DNA of 64,000 bases. Source: Streptomyces griseus (GTDB lineage: Bacteria; Actinomycetota; Actinomycetes; Streptomycetales; Streptomycetaceae). Below are positions 1 to 7,956 of the stretch, piece after piece. The translations under genes were made by a program, and so were the position numbers. The notes under the pieces are model-generated. The model was not told where the DNA came from. It did not search any database and saw only the letters and a list, made by a program, of their open reading frames with translations. The stretch lies in NCBI RefSeq assembly GCF_900460065.1, contig NZ_UAVD01000057.1:1-64000 (forward strand). Reading direction: 5' to 3'. Position 1 is the stretch's first letter, and each line of letters begins with the position of its first letter.

Positions 1-1018
1 GCGGGGGCGCGTCGAGCAGCCGGTAGTAGTCGATGTTCTCGGCGGGGGCGCCCTGGACGCCCAGACGCGCCCCGGTGCGCGGCAGCAGCGCGTGGCGGAT
101 GTGGGAGCGCGCGTAGAAGCCGCCGCCGAACAGGGCCGGGCGGCCGTCCCCGAGGGTGTGGGCGACCTCGCTGACGTACACGTACGCCGGCTTCTCGGGC
201 TGGGCCGGGTCCAGCGCGTGCAGTGGCGTGGTGCCGGTGAGCGCGTGGCCCGGCTCCCCGTGCGTGGCCCCGCGCTCGGCGAGCAGCGGGAGGGACGCCA
301 TGGAGGTGGCGCTGGGCGCGCTCAGCCGCAGGTCCTGGTGGCCGCGCGCGGCGAGGAGTTCGCGGGCCTTGAGCGCCAGGTCGAAGGTGGCCGTGGCCGC
401 GGGCCGACCCGACTCCGGGTCGCAGAGCACGCACGGGAAGGCGGTGACGCCCGCGATCCGGATGCCCCCGAGCGCCTCGGCGGCCTCGGCGAAGACGTCC
501 AGCCGCTCCAGCGGAACGCCGCCCTCCTGGCCGGGGTAGACGGTGCCCTCCGCCCCTTCGAGCCGGATCAGGACGTCCTGGACGAAGCCCTGCTCCCGGG
601 CCGCGTCCGAGACGGCACGGGCGTTGGCCAGGTCGAAGACCGTGACGTTCTCCGGCCGCCACGCCAGCATGCCGGGCAGGGCCCGCCGGGGGATCTGCAC
701 GAGGTGGCCGAGGTTGCCCGGCCTCGCCCCCGCCGCGTGCAGGGCCCGGGCCTCCGCCGGGTCGATGGCGGCGGAGCGGGGGATGTGCCGGGCGACGGCC
801 CGGATCAGTTCGGGGTTGCGGCCGATCTGCTTGACGACGAACCACAGGCCGATGCCGAGGCGTTCGGCCTCGGCCGCCAGCAGGGCCGCGTTGGCCTCGA
901 CGGCGTCGAGGTCCATCACATAGGTGTCGGGCGGGATCTCGCCCCGCCGGTGCAGGGCGGCCGCGGCGTCGACGAGCTCGGGGTTGCGGGTGAGCACGGT
1001 GTCGAGAAACACGGTCAC
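1..1018 (-). CDS. yhfX: YhfX-like PLP-dependent (alanine-racemase-fold) protein, 3' end cut by window edge
   Basis: The reverse strand is open from a GTG at 1018 to the window edge, giving 339 residues of a protein that is about 390 in E. coli YhfX, so roughly 50 C-terminal residues are missing. The N-terminal pattern VMDLDAVEANAALL followed by WFVVKQIGRN (Lys63, the likely pyridoxal-phosphate lysine) is that of the fold-III (alanine racemase-like) family. Later landmarks are the GHALTGTTPLHA segment and a C-terminal YVSEVAHTLG strand. The start overlaps the stop of yhfS by 4 bp (GTGA), so translation is coupled. YhfX is annotated as an amino-acid racemase-like protein; its substrate is not established. 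Family assignment is from recalled similarity and operon context. Confidence 0.8.
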   Translation of the reverse strand, partial: MTVFLDTVLTRNPELVDAAAALHRRGEIPPDTYVMDLDAVEANAALLAAEAERLGIGLWFVVKQIGRNPELIRAVARHIPRSAAIDPAEARALHAAGARPGNLGHLVQIPRRALPGMLAWRPENVTVFDLANARAVSDAAREQGFVQDVLIRLEGAEGTVYPGQEGGVPLERLDVFAEAAEALGGIRIAGVTAFPCVLCDPESGRPAATATFDLALKARELLAARGHQDLRLSAPSATSMASLPLLAERGATHGEPGHALTGTTPLHALDPAQPEKPAYVYVSEVAHTLGDGRPALFGGGFYARSHIRHALLPRTGARLGVQGAPAENIDYYRLLDAPP

Positions 1019-2142
1019 TGGTCCTTCGGGTCGGCCATCGCGGCGAGCGAGCGGCGCAGGATGTCGATGACGAGGTCCGCTCCGGCCCGCATCGGATTGA
1101 CGCGCACGGTCCAGTCGGCCAGCTCCGGGGCGTCGTCCAGGGCGGAGCTGGACATCCGGTAGAAGAGCGGCGCGATCTCGTAGCGCGAGTTGGACCCGAC
1201 GGGGTAGGGCGCGGCCCCGAACCGTGCGGCCACGGAGGGCAGTTCCGCGGCGACGGGCCGGTCCAGGCGGATCAGCAGGCAGCGGTCCTGGGCGTTGGCC
1301 ACGCGCACCTCCGCCACCCCGTCCACCTCACCGGCCGCGAGCCGCTCGGCGACCTCGGTCCCGACCCGGGACTGCACGGCCCACAGGAGCGGTACGTGGG
1401 TGAGGGCGCGCAGCGCGTCCAGCGCCTGGTGCCCCTGGACCTGCCCGCCGCCGGAGTAGTTGGCGCTCCGGACGCCCTCGACCAGGTCGCGGGCGCCCAC
1501 GACCGCGCCGACGCCCTCGGGCCCGTGGAGTTTGAAGAGCGAGAAGCAGGAGGCGTCGGCGCCCAGCTCGACCCCGGCCGCCGGGGTGCGCATGACGGCG
1601 TAGTTGTCGTCCACGACCGTGCGGACCCCGGCCGCCCGGCAGGCGGCGATGACCTCGGCCGGATCGTAGGAGTCGGCCAGCCGCTGCCGGGTGTGCTGGA
1701 TGTACGCCCACCGGAACTGTCCGGACGCCAGAGCGGCGTCGAGCGCCGCCCGGTCGTTGAAGTCCGCCTCCGTGGTGCGTACGCCGATGCCCCGGAAGGT
1801 GACCCCGGTGGTTCGGTAGACCGGGGCCCGGTGGATCAGCAGATCGTCGCCCGCCCGGACGACGGCGTTGAGCGCGGCCCGGATCGCGCCGGTGCCCGCG
1901 CCCTGGACGAGGGCGGCGTCCTCGGCGCCGAAGAAGTCGGCGAGGACCGCCTCGACGCGGGCCGTGGTCCGGGGCCGGCCGAGGCCGGGGACGACTCCCG
2001 CGTCCGCGGAGAACAACTGCTCGCCCTCGAAGTGCGCGGCCGTGGCCTCCAGCAGCCGGAACTGCCGGGCCGCGGCGTCCTCCAGGGCCACCGTGGGCAG
2101 CGGAGAGGTCGTGGGGAGCGTGGGCGGGGGTGCGGGGCTCAT
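1015..2142 (-). CDS. yhfS: YhfS-like PLP-dependent transferase
   Basis: This 375-residue fold-I PLP enzyme resembles the cystathionine gamma-synthase/aminotransferase group. FSLFKLHGPEGVG holds the probable Schiff-base Lys204, and VVDDNYAVMR (Asp178/179) is the aspartate that pairs with the PLP ring nitrogen. A glycine-rich phosphate-binding turn lies at QGAGTGAIRAAL, about residues 80-91. The ATG sits 1 nt after the php stop codon and the 3' end overlaps yhfX by 4 bp, so it lies in the middle of a tightly coupled operon. The reaction is unknown; the operon suggests an amino-acid or amino-sugar derivative also handled by YhfX and Php. Confidence 0.8.
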   Translation of the reverse strand: MSPAPPPTLPTTSPLPTVALEDAAARQFRLLEATAAHFEGEQLFSADAGVVPGLGRPRTTARVEAVLADFFGAEDAALVQGAGTGAIRAALNAVVRAGDDLLIHRAPVYRTTGVTFRGIGVRTTEADFNDRAALDAALASGQFRWAYIQHTRQRLADSYDPAEVIAACRAAGVRTVVDDNYAVMRTPAAGVELGADASCFSLFKLHGPEGVGAVVGARDLVEGVRSANYSGGGQVQGHQALDALRALTHVPLLWAVQSRVGTEVAERLAAGEVDGVAEVRVANAQDRCLLIRLDRPVAAELPSVAARFGAAPYPVGSNSRYEIAPLFYRMSSSALDDAPELADWTVRVNPMRAGADLVIDILRRSLAAMADPKDQ

Positions 2143-2143
2143 C

Positions 2144-3100
2144 TCAGTTCTCCTCCACGGTCGCGCCGGTCAGGAAGCGCACCGGATTGCGGCGGGTCAG
2201 CAGGTCGATCAGGTCGTCGTCGGCCCCGGCCGCCCGCAGCCGGGGCAGGAAGCTCGCGAAGAGGTGCCCGTACCCCTGGCCCCCCGCGTCGCGCAGATAG
2301 CCGTGGCGGGAGATGTCGCAGCTGAGCAGGGCCCGGTCGGCGTGGCCCGCCTCCAGCAGCGCGAGCAGCAGCCGCAGCCGGGTCCCGTCGCTCTGGTAGC
2401 CGCTCTTGCCCACGGTGTCGAACGCGACGTACGCCCCGCGCTCCGCCAGCTCCCGGTGGACGCCCGGGTCGTCCAGGAGGTCCTGGTGCCCGATGCTCAC
2501 GCGGTGGGCGGGCAGGCCCTCACCCGTGAGCAGCTCCAGCTGGGCGAGGCCGCCCCGGCCGAGCTGGGCGTGGGTGGCGACGGAGAGGCCGGTGGCGACC
2601 GCGGCGCGTGCGCCGGCCCGGAGCACCTTGGCCTCGGCCGGGGCCGGGACGTCGCCGTGGCTGCCGAGCTCCCCGAGGACTCCGGGCCGGACACCGGTCC
2701 CGTCGACGCCGTCCTCGATCTCCCGGACGAGGACGCCGGCGAGCGCCGCCACGTCGAGGGTGTCGATCTCGGGCGTGTGGAACGGCTCGTAGTACCAACC
2801 GGTCGCGGCGACGACGGCGACACCGGTCTCCCGGGCGATCCGGGACAGCGCGCGGACGTCGCGTCCCATGCCCCGGCAGGTCAGCTCGACGACCAGGGCG
2901 AGGCCGTACTCCTCGCGCAGTGCGACGAGTTCGGCGGCCACGGCCGCCGCGTGGCGTTCCGCTCCGAGGACGGCCGCGCCGTCGCCCACCCGGTCCAGGT
3001 CGAGGACGAGGTGCTCGTGGGCGAGGGCGGGGCCGCGCACCGAAGCGGAACGGAGCTCTCCGGTGACGGTGCGCAGGGTGTGCGGTGCGGGGTGGTTCAT
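2144..3100 (-). CDS. php: Phosphotriesterase-family metal hydrolase (Php/YhfV)
   Basis: This 318-residue amidohydrolase-superfamily protein belongs to the phosphotriesterase-homology branch. The binuclear metal ligands are visible in order: HEH (His28, His30), Glu144 in VLGELGSHG, His177 in VATHAQL, His205 in SIGHQDLLDD and Asp262 in CDISRHGY. Glu144 stands where true phosphotriesterases carry the carbamylated lysine; E. coli Php also has Glu there. Members hydrolyse lactones or esters rather than organophosphates. The start has an AGAAGG ribosome site. It lies between yhfT and yhfS in a leftward operon. Confidence 0.85.
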   Translation of the reverse strand: MNHPAPHTLRTVTGELRSASVRGPALAHEHLVLDLDRVGDGAAVLGAERHAAAVAAELVALREEYGLALVVELTCRGMGRDVRALSRIARETGVAVVAATGWYYEPFHTPEIDTLDVAALAGVLVREIEDGVDGTGVRPGVLGELGSHGDVPAPAEAKVLRAGARAAVATGLSVATHAQLGRGGLAQLELLTGEGLPAHRVSIGHQDLLDDPGVHRELAERGAYVAFDTVGKSGYQSDGTRLRLLLALLEAGHADRALLSCDISRHGYLRDAGGQGYGHLFASFLPRLRAAGADDDLIDLLTRRNPVRFLTGATVEEN

Positions 3101-3147
3101 GGTGGGGCTTCCTTCTCCTGTACGGCGCGGCCGGACGCGTTCGGGCC

Positions 3148-4482
3148 TCAGCCCTTGACCGGGGTGAACAGGTCGAGCCAGTACAGGACGTTGAGGAGGA
3201 CGCCGCCGATGATCACGGCGGCCGGGGCCGCCGCCATCCGCACGACGGGCCGCCCCATCGACTCGTTGAGCAGGTAGAGCCCGCCGACGACGAGGATGCC
3301 GAGCCCGCCCCCCATGGCGTTGGCGGCCATCAGCGAACCGAACAGGATCGCGAGCTGGAGGGTGTCCCCGATGGCGCTGCGCAGATGCTCGGAGGAGTCA
3401 CGGACGCTCGGCAGCTTGCCGAGCACCTTGCCGATCCAGGAGAGGGCCAGCACCTCGACGGCGAACACCAGCGCACCGACGACGGCGGCCAGGAAGGGGT
3501 TCGGCATGAGGTACCCGATGGGGTACACCAGGGTGAAACCCGCGATGCCGTACGCGCCGGACGCCAGGGCGGTGGTCGCGATCAGCGGGATGAAGCCGAA
3601 GACCCGGTAGAAGTCGACCTGTGCCGCCTCGGCGTACTGCCCCTTCGCGATGAGGAAGCTGGTCGCCTCGCCGCCGCCGAATATGTGCATCTGGGCGAGG
3701 ACGCACACGCCCGCGCCGAGCAGCATGAACAGCGGCAGGTACTTCCGCAGCCGGGCCGCGCTGGCGCTGAAGAGGGACGCCATCGGGTCGTCCCCGGTCG
3801 CCTCCTCCACGGCGCCCGACGCCCGGTCGGCCCGGCGCTGCCGAAGGTCCTTGGACACGGCGAGACCGATGAGCATCAGCACGCCCACCGCCATCGCCAG
3901 CGCCCCGGCGAACATGTTGGGCCACAGCTTCATGGTCATCACGACCAGGGCCACTTCGACGACGCCCGCGACGCCGCCCCACTTCCGGCCGAACTGCTTG
4001 GTGATGGCGAGCACCGGGAAGAGCGTGAACAGGAACAGGATGGGCGTCGACATCTGCTGCATCGCGGTCAGGAAGTCGACCGGGAGGTCATGGGCGATGT
4101 TGTTGGCGCCGTTCAGCCCGAAGACGACCACCGCGCCCCACGCGCCGCCGAGGATCGGGGCGAGCCACTTCTTCGGTGACAGCATCCCGAGGATGTCCGT
4201 GGGCAGAAAGAGCAGCCAGGGGTTGAGCACACCGGTGGACAGGGCCATCGGCGCGCCGAGCCCGAAGATGAACCCGGCGGAGAGCCCGAAGGAGACGGCC
4301 GTCGTCGCGCTGCGGGTGGTGCGTCCCTGGATGAAGTCCAGCAGGAAGGGGCGCACGCCGTCGTTGAAGACGGCCAGCGCCATGTGCGCGATGAAGGCCG
4401 TGAGCGCGCAGAGGGCTATCACGGTCAGTTGCTGGGCCAGCGAGAAGTCGAGTTCCGCGCCGGCGGCGAGAGTGGTGCTCAC
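3148..4482 (-). CDS. yhfT: YhfT-like polytopic membrane transporter
   Basis: This 444-residue protein has about ten hydrophobic segments, including VIALCALTAFIAHMALAVF near the N-terminus and ATTAVSFGLSAGFIFGLGAP. Its length and position match the YhfT family (DUF2649 in older annotation). It is probably the transporter for the substrate of the operon enzymes. The start is GTG with AAGGAG six nt upstream. A 47-nt gap separates it from php and 43 nt separate it from yhfU, so it is probably co-transcribed with both. The transported compound is unknown. Confidence 0.75.
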   Translation of the reverse strand: MSTTLAAGAELDFSLAQQLTVIALCALTAFIAHMALAVFNDGVRPFLLDFIQGRTTRSATTAVSFGLSAGFIFGLGAPMALSTGVLNPWLLFLPTDILGMLSPKKWLAPILGGAWGAVVVFGLNGANNIAHDLPVDFLTAMQQMSTPILFLFTLFPVLAITKQFGRKWGGVAGVVEVALVVMTMKLWPNMFAGALAMAVGVLMLIGLAVSKDLRQRRADRASGAVEEATGDDPMASLFSASAARLRKYLPLFMLLGAGVCVLAQMHIFGGGEATSFLIAKGQYAEAAQVDFYRVFGFIPLIATTALASGAYGIAGFTLVYPIGYLMPNPFLAAVVGALVFAVEVLALSWIGKVLGKLPSVRDSSEHLRSAIGDTLQLAILFGSLMAANAMGGGLGILVVGGLYLLNESMGRPVVRMAAAPAAVIIGGVLLNVLYWLDLFTPVKG

Positions 4483-4525
4483 GAGTCACTCCTTGGTGCC
4501 CGGGACGATGAGGAGGAGGCTGTGA

Positions 4526-4882
4526 TCAGCCGCGGGCCGCGATGGCACGGGCCATCAGCGGGGCGATGACGTCGATCTGGTCCATCGAGAAGCCGAAGGC
4601 CTTCTTGCCGTCGGCGAGCAGCGCGGCGATCGCGTCCTCGGTGGGGACGCTCCGGCCGAAGGTGTGGCAGGAGGCGCTGCCCAGGAGACCCACGAGCACG
4701 CCCAGCGACGCGCCGGCGCCGGTGTGGCAGGTGCCCAGGTAGTAGTCGGCCTGGCCGGCGCGCAGCTTCATCGCGGCGTCCATGTCGCTGGAGGGGATGA
4801 CGTCGAGGGAGTCGATGCCGAGGCCGCCGATGGCCTGGGTGACCTCGACCTTGCCGACTCCACCGGTGAGGATCTTCGTCAT
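4526..4882 (-). CDS. yhfU: YhfU-like small protein (DUF2620)
   Basis: This 118-residue glycine/alanine-rich protein starts MTKILTGGVGKVEVTQ and carries the segments YYLGTCHTGAGASLGVLVG and TFGRSVPTEDAI. It matches my recollection of the DUF2620/YhfU family. The first segment (about residues 48-66) with its two cysteines nearby resembles a PTS-EIIB-like phosphate loop, which is inference. It always neighbours YhfT and may be an accessory or coupling subunit for that membrane protein. The ATG at 4882 was preferred over longer open frames because those run into non-homologous sequence. Confidence 0.72.
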   Translation of the reverse strand: MTKILTGGVGKVEVTQAIGGLGIDSLDVIPSSDMDAAMKLRAGQADYYLGTCHTGAGASLGVLVGLLGSASCHTFGRSVPTEDAIAALLADGKKAFGFSMDQIDVIAPLMARAIAARG

Positions 4883-4958
4883 GGCTGTTCTGCTTTCTGC
4901 GTGTTCCCGCGGGGTGAGCCACGGGGAGGGGCGTACGGGGGAAGGGGGCCGCGACCGG

Positions 4959-5345
4959 TCAGGACGTGGCGGCGGGCGGGGAGTGCCGGGCCAGTACGGC
5001 CAGGTGCATGCCGAGGAAGTTGATCTCGGATTCGGGGAGCGCGGCCCCGAGCTCCCGTTCGGCCCGTGCGGCGACGGCGCGGGCGCGGACGACCGCTTCC
5101 GGATGGTCCGCCAGTTCGGCGGCCACCTGGTCGTCGGTGAGGAACTGCTCGATCGGTTCACCGTTGAGCAGACGGCCGACGGCCATCATGAGGTGGCTGG
5201 TGAGCATGGCGGCCGTGGCCTCGGTGACGAGGTGCCCCTCGGCCTCCAGAGCCGCGAGTTCGGCGGCGACGAAGTCGGCCACCTCGGGTTTGACCTGTCC
5301 GCCTTCGCGGAACAGCTGGATCCGCAGTGCGAGCTGGTCGTCCAT
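4959..5345 (-). CDS. yhfY: YhfY-like PRD-domain protein
   Basis: This 128-residue helical protein resembles a single PTS regulation domain (PRD), with a conserved His in SHLMMAVGRLLNGEP and a second in FLGMHLAVLARH. Free-standing PRD proteins of this type are called YhfY. The start at 5345 is chosen over an in-frame start 15 nt upstream because GAGGAGGA lies 7 nt before it. A copy of the operator/promoter element found before yhfZ lies immediately upstream (5359-5384), so the gene can be transcribed separately from yhfZ. Role: probably a co-regulator. Confidence 0.7.
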   Translation of the reverse strand: MDDQLALRIQLFREGGQVKPEVADFVAAELAALEAEGHLVTEATAAMLTSHLMMAVGRLLNGEPIEQFLTDDQVAAELADHPEAVVRARAVAARAERELGAALPESEINFLGMHLAVLARHSPPAATS

Positions 5346-5358
5346 CACGGTCCTCCTC

Positions 5359-5384
5359 AATCAACAATAACCAGGATTCTGTAT
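5359..5384 (-). promoter_or_regulatory. Second copy of the yhf operator/-10 element, before yhfY
   Basis: Read on the reverse strand, this carries CAGAATCCTG, then GTTATTGTTGATT. It matches the element before yhfZ at about 21 of 26 positions. The inner CAGGATTCTG is an imperfect palindrome (8 of 10). TATTGT takes the place of the -10 TACTGT seen at yhfZ, while the -35 is weaker. Binding by YhfZ is an inference. Confidence 0.55.
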
Positions 5385-5436
5385 TTTCAGGGTGTGCGGC
5401 GCTCCGGGAGATCCGTGTCGCCCGGGCCCGCGGGGG

Positions 5437-6375
5437 TCAGTACGAGGGAACGCGTTCCCCCCGCAGCACCTCACTCTGCAGCCGCGTCACCGTCGACAGG
5501 TCGAGCGACTCGCGGACGGCGGCGAGCGCCTTCGCTCCCTCGGCCCGGCCGATCACGGCGGCGGTGGAGTTGCGCAGGGCCAGTTCCCGGGTGACCTCGT
5601 CGCCGAGCGGCACCACGTCGACGCCGAGCCCGAGCCGGTCCTGCGCCTCGTCGAGGTTCCAGACGGTCGCGTCCACCTCGTTCCGTGCGAACAGGTCGTG
5701 CAGTTGCATGTAGGAGGCCTCCCGCCACTCGATGTCGTCCCGGCCGGCGAAGACCCGCTCCACGAGCATGCGCAGGTCCTCCGAGGCGTGGTCGATCGCC
5801 ACCCGGAGCCCCGGTGCGGCCAGGTCCGCCCCGTGCCGTACGAGCATGCCGTGCGCGCCGACGTACGTGGCGGGGCCGAGGTCCGCCACCAGCTCCACCG
5901 GATGCTCGGCGATCAGCTGGTCGGCGGCGAAGCGGGACAGCACCACCAGGTCGACCTTGCCTTCCAGCAGGGCGGCGGTGCGGGCTCCGGCGCCCCGCAT
6001 GAAGGTGATCGCGAAGGGTGCGCCCGCCTCCTCGAAGGCGCTGCGCAGTCCGGTCGCGAGCCCCTCGTACCTGCGGGAGTAGGGGAGCGGCATGGCCGCG
6101 AGCAGGGTGCCGAGGCCGGACAGCCGCCACAGAACGGTGCGGTCCGAGCGGACCAGGAAGGTCCCCAGGTGGCCGCGCGCGGTCGTGGAGATCGCTCCGG
6201 TCTCCTCCAGCAGTTGGAGGGCCGCCTGGACGGTCCCGTTGCCGCAGCCCAGCTCCTCGGCGAAGTCGCGCACGCGGGGCAGCCGGGTGTCCGGCTCGTG
6301 GTGCAGGAGCAGGACGGCCAGCTGCCGGGCGGCGAGCCCGTTGCGCGTGAGGAGGCGGTCGTCGAGGTCGTTCAC
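5437..6375 (-). CDS. yhfZ: YhfZ-like transcriptional regulator (HTH plus solute-binding domain)
   Basis: This 312-residue protein has an N-terminal winged helix (about residues 15-75, LPRVRDFAEELGCGNGTVQAALQLLEETGAI, GntR/Rrf2-like) followed by a periplasmic-binding-type effector domain (about 95-312). That is the YhfZ architecture. It leads the leftward yhf operon and probably controls it through the two near-identical elements at 5359-5384 and 6377-6411. The GTG start follows TACTGT by exactly 7 nt and has no Shine-Dalgarno sequence, so the mRNA is probably leaderless. Confidence 0.78.
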   Translation of the reverse strand: MNDLDDRLLTRNGLAARQLAVLLLHHEPDTRLPRVRDFAEELGCGNGTVQAALQLLEETGAISTTARGHLGTFLVRSDRTVLWRLSGLGTLLAAMPLPYSRRYEGLATGLRSAFEEAGAPFAITFMRGAGARTAALLEGKVDLVVLSRFAADQLIAEHPVELVADLGPATYVGAHGMLVRHGADLAAPGLRVAIDHASEDLRMLVERVFAGRDDIEWREASYMQLHDLFARNEVDATVWNLDEAQDRLGLGVDVVPLGDEVTRELALRNSTAAVIGRAEGAKALAAVRESLDLSTVTRLQSEVLRGERVPSY

Positions 6376-6376
6376 A

Positions 6377-6411
6377 AATCAAACAGTAAACAGGATTCTG
6401 GATACTGACAA
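6377..6411 (-). promoter_or_regulatory. yhfZ promoter with embedded operator
   Basis: On the reverse strand, TTGTCA (6411-6406), a 17-nt spacer and TACTGT (6388-6383) form a good sigma-70-type promoter. The spacer contains the CAGAATCCTG palindrome shared with the yhfY upstream site. Start of transcription would fall at or next to the GTG at 6375. The overlap of operator and promoter points to autorepression. Confidence 0.6.
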
Positions 6412-6478
6412 GGGTCCCGTCCTCGGTCCCGTGCGGGCCCGCTGCGTGGGCCCTGCGCCAGGCCGTGTCGGGCCGGAG

Positions 6479-6691
6479 TCAGTCGGGCAGGGGGACGCGG
6501 ATCACGGGGGCGAACGGATGCTTGTTGAAACCGCTGCGCACGTTGCGGCAGTCCGGGACCTTGCAGACGAAGAACTCGTCGACGCTCCGGCGGCCCGTGC
6601 GGGCGCGGAGCCAGGTCTTCTCGTCGGCGGTGAGGGGGCGGTGCTGCTCATCGGAATCACACGTGGCGCAGTACATGGCGCGGCTCGGCAC
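6479..6691 (-). CDS. Small four-cysteine protein, unknown function
   Basis: This 70-residue protein reads VPSRAMYCATC near its start and VCKVPDCRNVRSGFNKHPF further on. Two CxxC/CxxxxC pairs (Cys7, Cys10 and two in VCKVPDC) suggest a zinc ribbon. A GTG at 6691 is preferred because AGGAGG lies 4 nt upstream; a downstream ATG at 6676 is the alternative. It ends P-x-x-R-V-P-L-P-D. I do not know a function; similar short proteins are common hypothetical proteins in Streptomyces. It stands alone between the yhf operon and an empty stretch. Confidence 0.6.
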   Translation of the reverse strand: MPSRAMYCATCDSDEQHRPLTADEKTWLRARTGRRSVDEFFVCKVPDCRNVRSGFNKHPFAPVIRVPLPD

Positions 6692-6977
6692 GGGACCTCC
6701 TGAAGCGGACGAACAGGTGGAAGGCGAAGCATATGAGGACACGTGAGGCATGAGCGGTGTGCGGCGCGCGCGATCCTCGCGGTGTCGGCGCGCGTGTGCG
6801 TCCCGGGATCCGAGGCGAGCCCCGTGTGGTGCGGAGGCCGTGCCGGGTGAGGACGCGGCGCACCGTCGCGGGGGCGGGTCTGGGGGCCGGGTCGAGTCGT
6901 GCGGGTCCGAGCGCGCGGTCCCGGCGCAGGCGGCATTCCGCTGCCGAGAACGGTCGGCCGGGCATCGCGGCGGAACG

Positions 6978-7033
6978 CGAAGGCCCCGTGTCGGGTGAGG
7001 GCTCGACGCCTTCACCCCGCACGGGGGCCTTCG
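6978..7033. terminator. Long interrupted hairpin
   Basis: CGAAGGCCCCGTG at 6978-6990 pairs with 7020-7033 with one bulged G. Inner arms CGGGTGAGG and CCTTCACCCCG extend the stem to more than 20 bp. No T-run follows, which is usual for Streptomyces terminators. Confidence 0.5.
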
Positions 7034-7167
7034 TCATGACCGGGCCCCACCGGCGCTGACAGCGCTCGTGATCAAGGCGCCTGGGGCAGGTGGAGCCCGG
7101 TTCCGGTGTCGCGGTCGCTCCGGACCGCACGCCGGGACACGCTGTGGTCGGACGGTCTCCGGTCGGT

Positions 7168-7213
7168 GCGCCGATCGGCTCGGCCGAGGCGCCGCAACGG
7201 AGCCGATCGGCGC
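7168..7213. terminator. Hairpin downstream of the ABC operon
   Basis: A perfect 14-bp inverted repeat (GCGCCGATCGGCTC and its complement, 7168-7181 and 7200-7213) with an 18-nt loop lies about 55 nt past the stop of the ABC ATPase gene. It is a probable terminator for that leftward operon. Confidence 0.55.
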
Positions 7214-7269
7214 CGGACGGTGCCGAAGGGCGGCGTCCGGCGTGAGCGGCCTCGCGGAGCGATTCACCG

Positions 7270-7956
7270 TCAGGCCGGGGAGGGGGACGCCGCGTCGGCC
7301 GTCAGTGCGGCCATGTCCACGACCCGGTCGGCGGCCTCCGCCACGACCCGGTCGTGCGTTGCCACGACCGTGACGCAGTTGTCCTGATGGGCGCGTTCGG
7401 CGAGGATCGCGGCCAGGCCGCCGGCCTGGGAACGGTCGACGGCCGCCGTCGGTTCGTCGATCAGCAGCAGTTTCGGCGAGAGGAAGAGGGCGCGGGCCAG
7501 GGCCACCCGCTGGCGTTCACCGCCGGAGAGCTGTTCGGGACGGTGGCGCAGGCGGTGGCCGAGGCCCACCCGGTCCAGGGCCTCCTCCGCGCGGGCGCGG
7601 TGGGCGCGGGGGCGCCCGCCGCTGATGTGGACCGCCGCGAGCAGTTGGTCGGTGGCGGTGAGGCCGGAGAGCAGGTTGCCGCTCTGGAACATGTAGCCGA
7701 TCCGTTCCCGGCGGACCTTGGCGCGCCGGCCGTCGGACAGGGCGGCGAGGTTCTCGCCGTCCAGCAGGACCTCCCCGGAGGTGGGCCGCAGCAGGGCCCC
7801 CGCGACGGCGAGCAGGGTCGACTTGCCGGAGCCGGACGGGCCGACGAGAGCCGTCATGCGGCCGGGTTCGAAGGTGACGTCGAGGTCGTCGAGGACGGTG
7901 GCGGGCGCGTCGGCACGGCCGAGCGTGACGGTGACGGCGGTCAGTTCGAGGCTCAT
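7270..7956 (-). CDS. ABC transporter ATP-binding protein (MacB/LolD type)
   Basis: This 228-residue ATPase has Walker A GPSGSGKST (about 38-46), a Q-loop in GYMFQSGNLL, signature LSGGERQ, Walker B LLLIDEPTAAVD and the switch His in VVATHDR. The MSLELTAVTVTLG start at 7956 forms an ATGA overlap with the stop of the permease gene, so the two are translationally coupled. With the FtsX-like permease it forms a type VII ABC system, which moves substrates from membrane or periplasm outward or performs mechanotransmission. It is probably controlled by the divergent TetR at 9192. Confidence 0.9.
   Translation of the reverse strand: MSLELTAVTVTLGRADAPATVLDDLDVTFEPGRMTALVGPSGSGKSTLLAVAGALLRPTSGEVLLDGENLAALSDGRRAKVRRERIGYMFQSGNLLSGLTATDQLLAAVHISGGRPRAHRARAEEALDRVGLGHRLRHRPEQLSGGERQRVALARALFLSPKLLLIDEPTAAVDRSQAGGLAAILAERAHQDNCVTVVATHDRVVAEAADRVVDMAALTADAASPSPA

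Larger units (their letters stand above)
6692..7269. other. Gene-free stretch with two hairpins
   Basis: No reading frame here has plausible protein character. The stretch holds two stem-loops described separately (6978-7033 and 7168-7213). The rest shows nothing I recognise. Confidence 0.6.

Noticed and set aside
92..1162. 356-residue open frame on the + strand
   Set aside because: It is antisense to yhfX and yhfS; its composition (Arg/Gly/Val-rich, no motifs) is that of a GC-rich shadow frame.
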